Shown in pieces: positions 17,650-27,239 of a DNA stretch of 64,000 bases. A program made the position numbers and the translations under genes. Source of the stretch: Wocania_A spongiicola (GTDB lineage Bacteria; Bacteroidota; Bacteroidia; Flavobacteriales; Flavobacteriaceae); contig NZ_JAMFLZ010000004.1 of NCBI RefSeq assembly GCF_023502325.1, positions 434,001-498,000 on the forward strand. The letters are read 5' to 3'. The notes under the pieces are model-generated. The model saw nothing but the letters and a program-made list of their open reading frames with translations, ran no database searches and was not told where the DNA came from. Positions within the stretch are counted from its first letter, which is position 1; each line of letters begins with the position of its first letter.

Positions 17650-19608
17650 TTGATATCACAATCAACCATAGATCAAGTATTTGACACTTCCCGAGTAGAG
17701 GAAGTAATAGGTGATTTTGTTCAGCTTAAAAAAGCTGGTAGTAATTTTAAAGGATTAAGCCCGTTTAGTGATGAGCGTTCACCAAGTTTCATGGTATCTC
17801 CAGTAAAACAAATCTGGAAAGATTTCTCTACAGGAAAAGGAGGGACAGCAGTGTCTTTTTTAATGGAACACGAGCATTTTACGTATCCTGAAGCGATAAA
17901 ATATCTGGCAAAAAAGTATAATATTGAAATTGAAGAAACAGTTCAGTCCGATGAACAAAAGGAAGCTGCAAACGAACGAGAAAGTTTGTATTTGGTTAGT
18001 GAGTTCGCAAGCACATATTTTCAAAAAATATTACATAAAACTGACCAAGGAAAATCGATTGGATTAAGTTATTTTAAAGAACGCGGATTTACTGAAGATA
18101 CTATTAAAAAGTTTGATTTAGGGTATTCTTTAGATGAATGGCAAGCCTTTACAGACGAAGCTTTAAAGCAAGGATATAATATAGATTACCTTGAAAAAAC
18201 AGGACTTACCATTGTTAAAGAAAGTAAGCGCTTTGACAGGTTTAAAGGTCGTGTAATGTTTCCTATAAAAAGTATGAGTGGCCGTGTTTTAGGTTTTGGT
18301 GGTCGTATTTTGATTACCGACAAGAAAGCAGCCAAATATGTAAATTCTCCTGAAAGCGATATTTATTATAAAAGTAAAGTGCTATATGGTATTTATCATG
18401 CAAAGCAAAGTATTGCAAAAGAGGATAATTGTTACTTAGTTGAAGGGTATACCGATGTTATTCAATTTCATCAAACAGGAATTAAAAATGTAGTATCATC
18501 ATCTGGTACTGCTTTAACTTCTGAGCAAATAAGGCTTATAAACAGGCTTACAAAAAATATTACGGTGCTTTTTGATGGCGATGCAGCAGGGATGCGTGCC
18601 TCTCTTCGTGGTATAGATTTAATTTTGGAACAAGGGATGAATGTAAAAGTTTGTACGTTTCCTGAAGGAGAAGATCCTGATAGTTTTTCTAAAAAACATA
18701 CACTAGATGAACTTGCGCTTTATTTAAATGAAAATGCAAAAGATTTTATTCAATTTAAAGCCTCAGTATTATTTGAGGATTCAAAAAATGACCCAATAAA
18801 AAAAGCCGAAACAGTTAGAGATATTGTAAACAGTATTTCTAAAATCCCTGATCGTATTAAAAAAGAAATTTATATTCAAGAATGTGCAAGAATTATGGAC
18901 ATTAGTGAAGAGGTTTTATTTAGTACGTTAGCTCAAATTAATAAAAAAGAATTTCAAGAGGAAAATAAAAAATATAAAAATGAGCAAAAGGCCTTTGATG
19001 TTATTAAGCACCAACAACCTGTAAAAAAAGTTGATGTACAGTATGTCTTAGAACGAAAGATAATAGAGGTTTTACTGCTATACGGTAACAAGACCGAAGA
19101 CTTTGAGGATTTAGTTTTAAAAGAAAATGATAAAGGCGACCTTATTTTAGAGCCAGTAATTCATCAAGCCAAAGTATTTGAAAAAGTGTTTTTAGACTTA
19201 CAAGATGATGAAATGGAATTCTCGAACGAACAGTTTAAAACCTTGTATTATACGATTATTGATACTTTAAATCAGAGTACTGAGTTTAACTTGAAATCAT
19301 TTATAAACTCTGTTGATTCTGAAACATCTAGTCAAATAACAACAATATTAATGGAAGATGAACGATACATGTTAGATGATTGGAATAGAATGAATATATT
19401 TCCAAAAGAAAAAAATCAAAATGTTGCCCAACTAGTAAGCGAAACCATTTTAAGCTTACGTTGCTTTTTAATAGACCAAAAAGTTAAAGAATTTCAGCAA
19501 GAAACTTTACAAAATAAAATAGACACGAATAGAAATATACTTGAAGAAGTAAAAGACTATTCGAGTCTAAAAATGTTATTATCTAGAAAGCTGAATCGTG
19601 TATTATAA
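17650..19608 (+). CDS. dnaG: DNA primase with zinc ligands lost
   Basis: This 652-aa enzyme makes RNA primers for replication. TTG 17650 is the best start because it gives the family's usual opening (ISQSTIDQVFDTSRVEEVIGDFV). The N-terminal domain aligns with the CHC2 zinc ribbon, but the four ligands are all replaced: S37 and S40 in GLSPFSDE (normally CPFH), and D58 and T61 in KDFSTG (normally CFGC). The TOPRIM core is intact: YLVEGYTDVI (near 269) and the VLFDGDAAG motif (near 309). The C-terminal helicase-binding region is divergent, as is normal. Loss of the metal site appears typical of flavobacterial primases from memory, but this should be confirmed. The last 6 bp overlap the convergent regulator gene. 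Confidence 0.95.
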   Translation: MISQSTIDQVFDTSRVEEVIGDFVQLKKAGSNFKGLSPFSDERSPSFMVSPVKQIWKDFSTGKGGTAVSFLMEHEHFTYPEAIKYLAKKYNIEIEETVQSDEQKEAANERESLYLVSEFASTYFQKILHKTDQGKSIGLSYFKERGFTEDTIKKFDLGYSLDEWQAFTDEALKQGYNIDYLEKTGLTIVKESKRFDRFKGRVMFPIKSMSGRVLGFGGRILITDKKAAKYVNSPESDIYYKSKVLYGIYHAKQSIAKEDNCYLVEGYTDVIQFHQTGIKNVVSSSGTALTSEQIRLINRLTKNITVLFDGDAAGMRASLRGIDLILEQGMNVKVCTFPEGEDPDSFSKKHTLDELALYLNENAKDFIQFKASVLFEDSKNDPIKKAETVRDIVNSISKIPDRIKKEIYIQECARIMDISEEVLFSTLAQINKKEFQEENKKYKNEQKAFDVIKHQQPVKKVDVQYVLERKIIEVLLLYGNKTEDFEDLVLKENDKGDLILEPVIHQAKVFEKVFLDLQDDEMEFSNEQFKTLYYTIIDTLNQSTEFNLKSFINSVDSETSSQITTILMEDERYMLDDWNRMNIFPKEKNQNVAQLVSETILSLRCFLIDQKVKEFQQETLQNKIDTNRNILEEVKDYSSLKMLLSRKLNRVL

Positions 19609-20232
19609 TTCTGCAGTAAGCTTTGCTTGATTTACAAGATCAACTAAATTGTTAACTTTTAGTTTTCTCATTAAACGAGCTTTGTATGTGCTTACCGTTT
19701 TTTCGTTAATATTTAGCTCTTTGGAAATTTCTTTGTTTTTTCTACCAATTGTTAAAAGCTTTAAAACTTCTGACTCACGAGTTGATAGTTTTTTGTAAAA
19801 AGCTCCAGATTTATTTGATTTACTTCCAAAAGCTAGTTGTTGCGTAAGCGCATCACTTAAGTGAATACCACCATCAGAAACTCTTAAAATAGCATCGTTA
19901 ATGGTTATGATATTAACTGATTTAGAAATATATCCAGAAGCGCCAGCTTTAATGGTGTTAATACCATATACTTCTTCTGGTTGGCTACTAAAAATGATGG
20001 TTTTAATATCTGGATAATCTTTCTTTAAATAACGTAAAACGGTTAAACCGTTAAGTTTTGGAAAATCTGTTTCGGTTAAAATAATGTCAACATCATTATT
20101 TTTTACAAATTCTAAGATGGCTTCGCCATCATCTACACTTCCAACAATTTTTATGTTTGAAGATGCTGAAAAGAGATGTTCTAATCCCTTTCTAATAATT
20201 GGGTGGTTGTCTGCTATTAGTAATTTAATCAT
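19603..20232 (-). CDS. LuxR/NarL-type response regulator
   Basis: This 209-aa two-component regulator has a receiver domain (about 1-118) with the acidic pocket D8 (LIADNH) and a phosphoacceptor-type Asp in DIILTETDFP (the position usually DxxMP reads as TETDFP, so the acceptor is probably the Asp in VDIIL or the TETD region and may be atypical). The conserved Lys is in YISKSVN. The LuxR-type HTH (about 145-205) carries LSTRESEVLKLLTIGRKNKEIS and TVSTYKARLMRKL (quoted in part). No cognate histidine kinase is in the window. It is convergent with dnaG, overlapping by 6 bp. Confidence 0.88.
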   Translation of the reverse strand: MIKLLIADNHPIIRKGLEHLFSASSNIKIVGSVDDGEAILEFVKNNDVDIILTETDFPKLNGLTVLRYLKKDYPDIKTIIFSSQPEEVYGINTIKAGASGYISKSVNIITINDAILRVSDGGIHLSDALTQQLAFGSKSNKSGAFYKKLSTRESEVLKLLTIGRKNKEISKELNINEKTVSTYKARLMRKLKVNNLVDLVNQAKLTAEL

Positions 20233-20333
20233 TGTTCTAGGGTTTTATTATTATAATTGTTAGAGGTTTTACAACTATAATTGAGAGAGTTACCTTGTGG
20301 TAAAGATAAGACTTTTTGTTATAATCACAATAA

Positions 20334-21122
20334 TTACTTGAAATTACTAGGAATTATGCAAATTGGTATAGGAATCATTTTGTGCTTGTTCGATGTATTA
20401 AAACGTTTATAGATTTTAAAAACCTCTAACTCTCTACCAGAAAAACTACTTTCAGTTTTACCAGCTTCATCCATTTGCATTGCCCATTCAAGTTCTGGAT
20501 ATGAAGCCCCAATTTGGTCTTCATCGCTTCTGGCATCACCAAATAAGCCATCACTTGGAGCTGCTTTCATTATAGAATCTGGTACTTGCAAAAACTCACC
20601 TAATTTATAAACTTCAGATTTCATTAAATCAGCTATTGGGCTTAAATCTACACCCCCATCACCGTATTTGGTATAAAAACCAACTCCAAAATCTTCTACT
20701 TTATTACCAGTTCCTGCTACCAATAGTTTATAAAGGCCAGCGTAGTAGTAAAGCGTTGTCATTCTTAAACGAGCTCTAGTATTTGCTAAAGCCATATCAA
20801 TAGTAGCTTGGTCGCCGTCAAAAAACACTTCAGTTTTAAATTCTTCAAAAACTGGAGTTAAATCAGTACGCGTATCATCAACATTATCAAACCTATTCCT
20901 TAGTTGAGCAATGTGTTCTTGCGCTCTGGTAACATGGCTTGGAGCTTGGTGTATGGGCATTTCTACACATAAAACATTTAAACCTGTTTTGGCGCATAAA
21001 GTTGATGTTATTGCTGAATCAATACCACCAGATATCCCTACAACAAATCCATTTACACGGGCATTAGTTGCATATTCTTTTAACCAATTAACAATATGAT
21101 TAACTACTTTTTCTGTTTGCAT
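20334..21122 (-). CDS. nadE: NH3-dependent NAD+ synthase
   Basis: The enzyme amidates nicotinic acid adenine dinucleotide to NAD+ using ammonia and ATP. ATG 21122 (MQTEKVVNHIVNWLKEY) is chosen because it gives the usual family N-terminus; an upstream ATG at 21179 would add 19 hydrophobic, non-conserved residues overlapping the promoter zone. The product is 262 aa. The PP-loop SGGIDSA is near residue 29, and the substrate loop GTGNKVEDFGVGFYTKYGDGG near 150 (quoted in part: GTGNKVEDFGVGFYTKYGD) is well conserved. There is no glutaminase domain, so it depends on free ammonia. It is divergent from gldB. Confidence 0.93.
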   Translation of the reverse strand: MQTEKVVNHIVNWLKEYATNARVNGFVVGISGGIDSAITSTLCAKTGLNVLCVEMPIHQAPSHVTRAQEHIAQLRNRFDNVDDTRTDLTPVFEEFKTEVFFDGDQATIDMALANTRARLRMTTLYYYAGLYKLLVAGTGNKVEDFGVGFYTKYGDGGVDLSPIADLMKSEVYKLGEFLQVPDSIMKAAPSDGLFGDARSDEDQIGASYPELEWAMQMDEAGKTESSFSGRELEVFKIYKRFNTSNKHKMIPIPICIIPSNFK

Positions 21123-21149
21123 ATTAAATGAATTTAAATCTAAGAATAG

Positions 21150-21157
21150 TACCTTTG
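21150..21157 (+). promoter_or_regulatory. Candidate -7 element for gldBC
   Basis: TACCTTTG matches TAnnTTTG on the + strand. Just beside it, CAAAAATA (21162-21169) reads TATTTTTG on the - strand and could serve nadE. The two face away from each other in the 92-bp divergent spacer. No good -33 elements were seen. Confidence 0.35.
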
Positions 21158-21214
21158 CAAACAAAAATAAACGAAACACTCAATTAATAAAAATTTATGC
21201 CGTTTAAGTTTTAT

Positions 21215-22183
21215 ATGAAAAACGTAATCTTATTATTTGGTATTATTTTGATAGTTATATCATGTAAAAAAAATAGTGAACTTCAAGAAAGTATTGCTAA
21301 AATAAATACAGATATTTCTGTAGAACGTTTTGATAGATTGTTTGCCGAGGCCTCTTTGCCGGATTTGAAAAACTTAAAAAAGGTTTACCCTTTTATGTTT
21401 CCAAAAAAGTATTCAGATTCGTTTTGGCTAGCTAAAAAGACCGATACCTTGCAGGTTCAATTATTTAATGAAGTAAATAAAGTGTTTCCTGTTTTTAATG
21501 ATGTAGAAGCAGAAATAGAATCGTTATTTAATCATTTAAAATATTATTTTCCAGAGTTCAATCCTCCAAGAATTATTACTGTAACTAATGATGTTGATTA
21601 TAGAAATAAAGTAGTTGTTACTGATACTATTGCATTAATAGCTTTAGATAATTATTTAGGTGATGATCATAAGTTTTATGTTTATGGCAACATTCCGAAA
21701 TATGTAAGAGCAAATTTAAAAAAAGAACAGCTTGTTGTTGATATAGCAAGCAAATATGCAAAGAAATACACATATCAATCACAAAAAAGAACTTTGTTAG
21801 ATGAAATGATTTATTCTGGAAAACAGTTATATTTTAAGGATGTTATAGTTCCATTTAAACCTGAAAGTGAGCGTATTGGTTATACTCAAGAACAGTTTGA
21901 TTGGGCTATTGCTAACGAGAGCTATATATGGCGTTATTTTGTTGAACGCGAATTGTTGTTTAGTACAGACTCTAAATTACCTAGTAGATTTATAAACCCA
22001 GCACCTTTTACAAAGTTTTATTTAGAAGAGATTGATGCCGATTCACCTGGACGTTTAGGACAATATATTGGTTGGCAAATTGTGCGTGCTTACATGCAAC
22101 AAAATAATGTATCATTAAAAGATATGTTAATAAAATCTACTGAAGAAATATTTAATAACACCAAGTTTAAACCACGTAAGTAA
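21215..22183 (+). CDS. gldB: Gliding motility lipoprotein GldB
   Basis: ATG 21215 (MKNVILLFGIILIVISCKK) gives a compact lipoprotein leader with Cys after VIS; an in-frame ATG at 21197 would add 6 residues (MPFKFY). The mature protein of roughly 300 aa carries features typical of GldB: SVERFDRLFAE, a FPKKYSDSFW-like segment, and a YIGWQIVRAYMQQNNVSL region near the C-terminus. GldB is needed for gliding and type IX secretion-linked motility in Flavobacterium johnsoniae and is a predicted periplasmic lipoprotein. gldC follows with a 1-bp overlap. Confidence 0.92.
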   Translation: MKNVILLFGIILIVISCKKNSELQESIAKINTDISVERFDRLFAEASLPDLKNLKKVYPFMFPKKYSDSFWLAKKTDTLQVQLFNEVNKVFPVFNDVEAEIESLFNHLKYYFPEFNPPRIITVTNDVDYRNKVVVTDTIALIALDNYLGDDHKFYVYGNIPKYVRANLKKEQLVVDIASKYAKKYTYQSQKRTLLDEMIYSGKQLYFKDVIVPFKPESERIGYTQEQFDWAIANESYIWRYFVERELLFSTDSKLPSRFINPAPFTKFYLEEIDADSPGRLGQYIGWQIVRAYMQQNNVSLKDMLIKSTEEIFNNTKFKPRK

Positions 22184-22518
22184 TGGAAAAAAAGCATATC
22201 TCTAAAATAGAATTGCAAGTTGAGTTAGATGAAAACAGAATCCCAGAAAGCTTGTATTGGACAGCTCAAGATGGAGGCATTACCAATGAGGAAGCTAAAG
22301 CAATGATGCTCGCTGTTTGGGATGCTAAAACTCAAGAAACGTTACGTATCGATTTATGGACCAAAGATATGCCTGTTGATGAAATGAAAGTATTTTTTCA
22401 TCAAACCTTGGTAGCTATGAGCGATACATTTAATAGAGCTACTCAAGATGAAAAAATGACAGCGACAATGAAAGATTTTTGTGACTATTTTGCTGAAAAA
22501 TTGGAGCTAAAAAAGTAA
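22183..22518 (+). CDS. gldC: Gliding motility protein GldC
   Basis: This 111-aa cytoplasmic protein without signal or membrane segment overlaps gldB by one base (TAATG), as in other flavobacteria. Conserved features include the SKIELQVELDENRIPE opening, WTAQDGG, and MKDFCDYFAEKLEL at the end. GldC homologues improve gliding in F. johnsoniae but their molecular action is not known. Confidence 0.92.
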   Translation: MEKKHISKIELQVELDENRIPESLYWTAQDGGITNEEAKAMMLAVWDAKTQETLRIDLWTKDMPVDEMKVFFHQTLVAMSDTFNRATQDEKMTATMKDFCDYFAEKLELKK

Positions 22519-22523
22519 TTAAT

Positions 22524-23471
22524 TTAATTTGCTTGATACGCTTTCCACTTTAATGCAAAAGACTCATCAATTAGCCAAGAGGCATGCTTTGTTATGTTAG
22601 GGTAATTATCAAATGCAAATATTTCTTTTGTAGCGTTATTCCCTAACCAACCTGTGTTTTCAGGAATAACATTAAGTGTATTAGATCCAGGTGTAAGCCT
22701 TTTGTCTAATGCTACAGAGAAAAAAGCTCTTGTTAGTTCCCACGAAGGACCTAAGTTTCCAAAATGATCTACATCGGGTTCTATGGCATAACTAAAAGCT
22801 CCACCCTTATCTCTTTTTGAAAGTACTACACCTCCCATATTTTGATTTCTTGAAACAGCATCGTTTTCACCCAATAGCATTAGCCCAGGAGTATTATTAT
22901 TAGTGTCAGAGGTTAAGCCAACAGCACCGCCTCTAATATTTACAAAAGCAATAATACGTTCTGGTTTAAAATTGGAAAAGTAATAACTAAAAACACCTCC
23001 AGCAGAATAGCCTTTCATTAAAAAAGGTAATTTGTTTATATCAGTTAAATTATTTTTATAGGTAATAGTATCAAGTGCTTTTATTAATGCATCACCACTT
23101 CCGCCACTTGCATTTGTGTAGAAACCATCAGCTGTAGTGGTTTTAACATTAATTGCCATGAGTGCTAACTTTTCTGCTCTTGCATAGTTCCTCCATTCAT
23201 CTAAACTTAACCATCCAAAGGATCCTCCATTAGCGTGGTTTGATAAAATTAAAATGGCTCTTAAATCACTAACATCTTCAGGAACCCACATTTTAAATTC
23301 GGCTAAATCAAAATTGTCACCTAATTTAGGAAAAACACTAAAAGACCAATCATCAATAAACTCGCCTACAGGTTTAGTCTCTGTTAGGCCTTGTTCATTA
23401 GAATCAGAAGAACTACAGCTAGTATTGATTAAGGTTAATGCTGAAAGTATTAAAAAGAAGTATTTTTTCAT
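22524..23471 (-). CDS. Lipoprotein alpha/beta-hydrolase-like protein
   Basis: The 315-aa protein has a lipoprotein leader (ILSALTLINTSCSSSD, Cys about 19). The body has the alpha/beta hydrolase pattern: ILILSNHANGG in the oxyanion region, nucleophile elbow MKGYSAGGVFS, a possible acid in LLGENDAVS, and a His in EPDVDHFGNLG. This resembles poly(3-hydroxybutyrate) depolymerase/feruloyl-esterase-like exported hydrolases. It is probably anchored to a membrane and acts on an external ester. It is convergent with gldC (6 bp apart) and unlinked to the motility genes in function as far as can be seen. Confidence 0.75.
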   Translation of the reverse strand: MKKYFFLILSALTLINTSCSSSDSNEQGLTETKPVGEFIDDWSFSVFPKLGDNFDLAEFKMWVPEDVSDLRAILILSNHANGGSFGWLSLDEWRNYARAEKLALMAINVKTTTADGFYTNASGGSGDALIKALDTITYKNNLTDINKLPFLMKGYSAGGVFSYYFSNFKPERIIAFVNIRGGAVGLTSDTNNNTPGLMLLGENDAVSRNQNMGGVVLSKRDKGGAFSYAIEPDVDHFGNLGPSWELTRAFFSVALDKRLTPGSNTLNVIPENTGWLGNNATKEIFAFDNYPNITKHASWLIDESFALKWKAYQAN

Positions 23472-23521
23472 TTGAGCAAAAAAAATTTAGTAATTCAAGA
23501 TACGTATATTAATCTTTAAAA

Positions 23522-24799
23522 TTACCATTCATTAATTTTATTAGAGTCTAGTTTAATAAATATAAATAGTAAAATAGTGAATGCCCAAAGCCCAGAACCG
23601 CCGTAGCTAAACATGGGTAGTGGAATGCCTATAGTAGGAATTAACCCCATTACCATACCTATATTAATAAGAAAGTGTATGAAGATAATTGACGCCACAC
23701 CATACCCGTAAACTCTACTAAATTGGGTTTTTTGTTGTTCTGCCAGATGAAGAATACGCATTATTAGCAGAACAAAAAGAACTACAACAAAAGCACTTCC
23801 TAAAAAGCCCCATTCCTCGCCAACGGTACTAAAAATATAATCGGTATGTTGTTCTGGAACAAATTTCCCTGTGGTTCTTGTTCCTTCCATAAATCCTTTC
23901 CCTGTAACACCCCCAGAGCTTATTGCTTTTTCAGATTCATTCAAATTGTAAGCAAATGTTTTTTTCATTTGTTCTAATTTAACTGGATCTTTTTCTAGTC
24001 TTAACCAAAGACTTATTCTATCTTGCTGGTGAGGCTTTAATATGCTTTGATAAAAGAATTTTACTCCAAAAGAAATACCAATAGTCGCTATTAAAATAAG
24101 TAAAGATTGAAAAATATGCAGTTTTCTTTTGCTTATAAAATGAAAGCCAATAATTAATATAGTTGCGATTATGGAAGTTGCTATCGCTCCAAATTTTAAA
24201 GATAAAATTGAAACTAGAATAACAGATATACCTATGGTTAGGTAATATTTAGGCAGACCTTCACGATATAAAACAAAAAAGAATGCACCATAAACAATGG
24301 TGCTCCCTGTATCATTTTGTAATAATACTAAAACGGCAGGAATTGCTATTAGTATTAGAGTTTTTATCTGATCTTTTAAGTCTTTAATATTAGTGTTTAA
24401 ATCACTTATGTATTTGGCGACGGCCAATGCCGTTGCCATTTTTGCAAACTCACTAGGCTGTATAGTCATTCCTCCAATGGCATACCAGGAAGTGGCTCCA
24501 TTAACATTTTTTCCAAACAGGAAAAGGCCTACCAAGGAGAGCATCGAAACTATATAAATTATACTGGAGAAACGCTCGTAAAACTTAGCGTCAATAGCAA
24601 GTAGAACCACGATTAAGCCAAAGGTTAAAAAGATAAAAATAAGCTGCTTACCATAAGGTTGCGATAAATCAAAATAATTTATAGCACTTCCAGAATGTGA
24701 TGCTGATAAAATATTTAAATACCCAAAACCTACTAGTAACAAGAAAAGAATAATGGTAATCCAGTCGAATTTAAAATGTCTATTCGTTTCTCTAACCAT
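23522..24799 (-). CDS. rodA: Rod shape-determining glycosyltransferase RodA
   Basis: The protein is a 425-aa SEDS-family polytopic membrane protein, polymerising lipid II during cell elongation together with PBP2. Hallmarks are FGKNVNGATSWYAIGG, QPSEFAKM, the catalytic loop PEQHTDYIFSTVGEEWGFLG, and the C-terminal IPTIGIPLPMFSYGGSG (last two quoted up to 20 residues). About ten hydrophobic segments are visible. It is the last gene of the mreBCD-mrdA-rodA operon, with its ATG overlapping the mrdA stop. Confidence 0.96.
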   Translation of the reverse strand: MVRETNRHFKFDWITIILFLLLVGFGYLNILSASHSGSAINYFDLSQPYGKQLIFIFLTFGLIVVLLAIDAKFYERFSSIIYIVSMLSLVGLFLFGKNVNGATSWYAIGGMTIQPSEFAKMATALAVAKYISDLNTNIKDLKDQIKTLILIAIPAVLVLLQNDTGSTIVYGAFFFVLYREGLPKYYLTIGISVILVSILSLKFGAIATSIIATILIIGFHFISKRKLHIFQSLLILIATIGISFGVKFFYQSILKPHQQDRISLWLRLEKDPVKLEQMKKTFAYNLNESEKAISSGGVTGKGFMEGTRTTGKFVPEQHTDYIFSTVGEEWGFLGSAFVVVLFVLLIMRILHLAEQQKTQFSRVYGYGVASIIFIHFLINIGMVMGLIPTIGIPLPMFSYGGSGLWAFTILLFIFIKLDSNKINEW

Positions 24800-26736
24800 T
24801 AATTTGTTGCTTTACTAATTCTGACTAACTGTTTTTTTAAACGAGAATATTCGTTATCATCAACAACTTGTAGTTTTGTTTTTCCGTTAATTTGAAAAGG
24901 TTCACCAGAATAAGGTTTAGCATACTCGTCTTCCAAACTATGCCTTAAAAGCCAATCTTCTAAATCTGTTCTTGTTATTTCACCTTTAATATGTTTTTCA
25001 ATCATTAAGCTGGCAATCTTTCCTGCAAATCTGCTACCCCAATAACCATTTTCTACAAATACCGCAAGAGCTATTTTCGGTTTTTCTTTTGGGGCAAAAG
25101 CTACAAAAATAGAATGATCGGTTAATTGTGTTTTTAAACTATCAATAATAGCAAAATTTTCAACAGTTCCTGTTTTACCACAAATATCAATATCCTTTAC
25201 TTGCACCCATTGCGCTGTTCCTTTTTTGTAAACCTGATGCATGCCTTCTATTACAGGTTCAAAATTTGCTTTATCTATGGTTGTGTATTTTGGAGTTGTA
25301 AATTTTTCAGGAAGTGTTTCTCCTTCAATAGATTTAATAATATGGGGGGTGTAGTAATGCCCTCTATTGGCAATTGCAGCAATCATATTAGCTAGTTGAA
25401 TAGGTGTAGTTGCTACCTCGCCTTGACCAATAGCGTTAGATATTGTATAAGTTGAATAAAAGGTTTTTGGGTATATTCTTTTGTAATAATCTCTATCTGG
25501 AATTCTACCCTTTTGTCCTACCTTTAAATCATACCCTAAAAAATTACCTAAACCAAAACTTTTAGCATGTTTACTCCAAACATCAATGCCTTCAGAAGCG
25601 CTCCCATTTTTATCTAAAATTTTTCTATATGCTGTAGCAAAATAAGCATTGCAAGATTCTTGAATACCGCTAATCATATTATTCCGTTTACCAATGTAAC
25701 AATGACATTTCATAAAACGATTTCCGTATTTATAACCAGCATAGCAGGTAACTGTTTCGGTAGGGGTTAATACGCCTTCTTGCAAGCCAATTAGAGCATT
25801 CATTAATTTAAAAGGTGATCCAGGTTCGTATACACCTTGTAGACTTCTATTAAATAATGGTTTTGCAATAGAATCATTAAAAAGTTTAGTAAAATTTTTT
25901 GATCTGCCTCTGCCTACTAATATATTTGGATCATAAGTAGGGGCGGCTACCATAGCTAATATTTCCCCTGTTGATGGTTCAATTGCAATAACCCCACCGC
26001 GTTTATTTTGCATGAGTAGCTCACCGTATTCTTGTAGTTTAGCGTCAATAGTTATGGTGATGTCTTTTCCTTGTTCAGGAATGGTGTCAAACTTACCATC
26101 TTTATAAGGGCCAATATTTCTGTTAAATCGATCTTTCTGAATAAACTTAATGCCTTTTACACCTCGTAATATATCTTCGTAAGATGCTTCTACTCCTTGT
26201 CTGCCAATTAAATCGCCCATTCTGTAATAAGGGTCTTTTTTTATGTCTCTATTATTGACTTCTCCAATATCACCTAAAACATTAGCACCAATTGAAGTCT
26301 CGTAGTTCCGAAGAGATCTTTTTTGAATATAAAAGCCATCAAACTTTCGCATTTTTTCTTGTAAAACGGCATAATCTTCTTTTGATAAGTGGGATAAAAA
26401 AACAGATGGTAACCTAGGAGAATAAACTCTGGCTTTTTTTAATCTTTTATTAAAGTAAGCGGTATCAACTTTTAATAATGAACAAAATTCAAGTGTGTCT
26501 AAAGGTTCAACCTCACGAGGAATAACCATAACATCATAAGAAGGCTGATTGGCAACTAAAAGTTTTCCGTTTCTGTCATATACAAAACCACGCTTTGGAT
26601 AATCATAAACTTTTCTAATGGCATTATCTTCAAACAAATTATGTTCAGTTGAAGTATATACTTGTAGATAAAAAAGCCTAGTTATAAATAATAAACCAAC
26701 AAAAATTACAGATATATATAGTAAAAGTTGTCTCAT
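24799..26736 (-). CDS. mrdA: Penicillin-binding protein 2 (transpeptidase)
   Basis: The protein has 645 aa. An N-terminal membrane anchor (LLLYISVIFVGLLFITRLFY) is followed by the pedestal domain and a transpeptidase domain. Active-site motifs are intact: SxxK as EPGSPFK (nucleophile Ser about 309), SxN as ESCNAYF, and KTG as CGKTGTVEN. It cross-links peptidoglycan for side-wall growth as the partner of RodA. It overlaps mreD upstream by 4 bp and rodA downstream by 1 bp. The length is typical of Bacteroidota PBP2. Confidence 0.95.
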   Translation of the reverse strand: MRQLLLYISVIFVGLLFITRLFYLQVYTSTEHNLFEDNAIRKVYDYPKRGFVYDRNGKLLVANQPSYDVMVIPREVEPLDTLEFCSLLKVDTAYFNKRLKKARVYSPRLPSVFLSHLSKEDYAVLQEKMRKFDGFYIQKRSLRNYETSIGANVLGDIGEVNNRDIKKDPYYRMGDLIGRQGVEASYEDILRGVKGIKFIQKDRFNRNIGPYKDGKFDTIPEQGKDITITIDAKLQEYGELLMQNKRGGVIAIEPSTGEILAMVAAPTYDPNILVGRGRSKNFTKLFNDSIAKPLFNRSLQGVYEPGSPFKLMNALIGLQEGVLTPTETVTCYAGYKYGNRFMKCHCYIGKRNNMISGIQESCNAYFATAYRKILDKNGSASEGIDVWSKHAKSFGLGNFLGYDLKVGQKGRIPDRDYYKRIYPKTFYSTYTISNAIGQGEVATTPIQLANMIAAIANRGHYYTPHIIKSIEGETLPEKFTTPKYTTIDKANFEPVIEGMHQVYKKGTAQWVQVKDIDICGKTGTVENFAIIDSLKTQLTDHSIFVAFAPKEKPKIALAVFVENGYWGSRFAGKIASLMIEKHIKGEITRTDLEDWLLRHSLEDEYAKPYSGEPFQINGKTKLQVVDDNEYSRLKKQLVRISKATN

Positions 26737-27239
26737 TTAGATTTTCGGCTAAAAATAATAATTAGTAAAACACATAGTATAATAGTAAATATACTTGAGA
26801 ATAACGTTTTTTGAAGGACTAAAATTATTTTTGAAATGCTAAAAATTTCTAAACTATATAAAATAATATGATGTACAACAGTCATTATGGTTATATAGGT
26901 GAGTTTAGCACCAAAATCTACAGTATTAAATTTCATGTTTTGGTGTTCGTAAACCATACCAAATGAGAACTTTAATATAATTGGTCTTGTATAAGCTATA
27001 AAAACGCAAGCTGCTGCATGAATACCTCCAGAATCTAAAAATAAATCGATAATTAGTCCTAGCAAAAAACTCACTAATATAAATAATGAGCGATTGTTTT
27101 TAACGGGAAATAAAATGATGAATAGTATATAAACATTCGGATTTACATACCCCAAAAAATTGATATGATTGCATATAAGTACTTGTGTTAAAACAAGAAC
27201 CAAAAACCGAACACTATTTAAAGAAATAATACTATTCAT
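26733..27239 (-). CDS. mreD: Rod shape-determining protein MreD
   Basis: This 168-aa, very hydrophobic protein has about five membrane segments (for example VNPNVYILFIILFPV, LFILVSFLLGLIIDLFLDS, IHAAACVFIAY). The GLIIDLF motif and the position directly after mreC identify it. MreD helps assemble the elongasome at the inner membrane. It abuts mreC with no gap and overlaps mrdA by 4 bp. Confidence 0.9.
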   Translation of the reverse strand: MNSIISLNSVRFLVLVLTQVLICNHINFLGYVNPNVYILFIILFPVKNNRSLFILVSFLLGLIIDLFLDSGGIHAAACVFIAYTRPIILKFSFGMVYEHQNMKFNTVDFGAKLTYITIMTVVHHIILYSLEIFSISKIILVLQKTLFSSIFTIILCVLLIIIFSRKSK

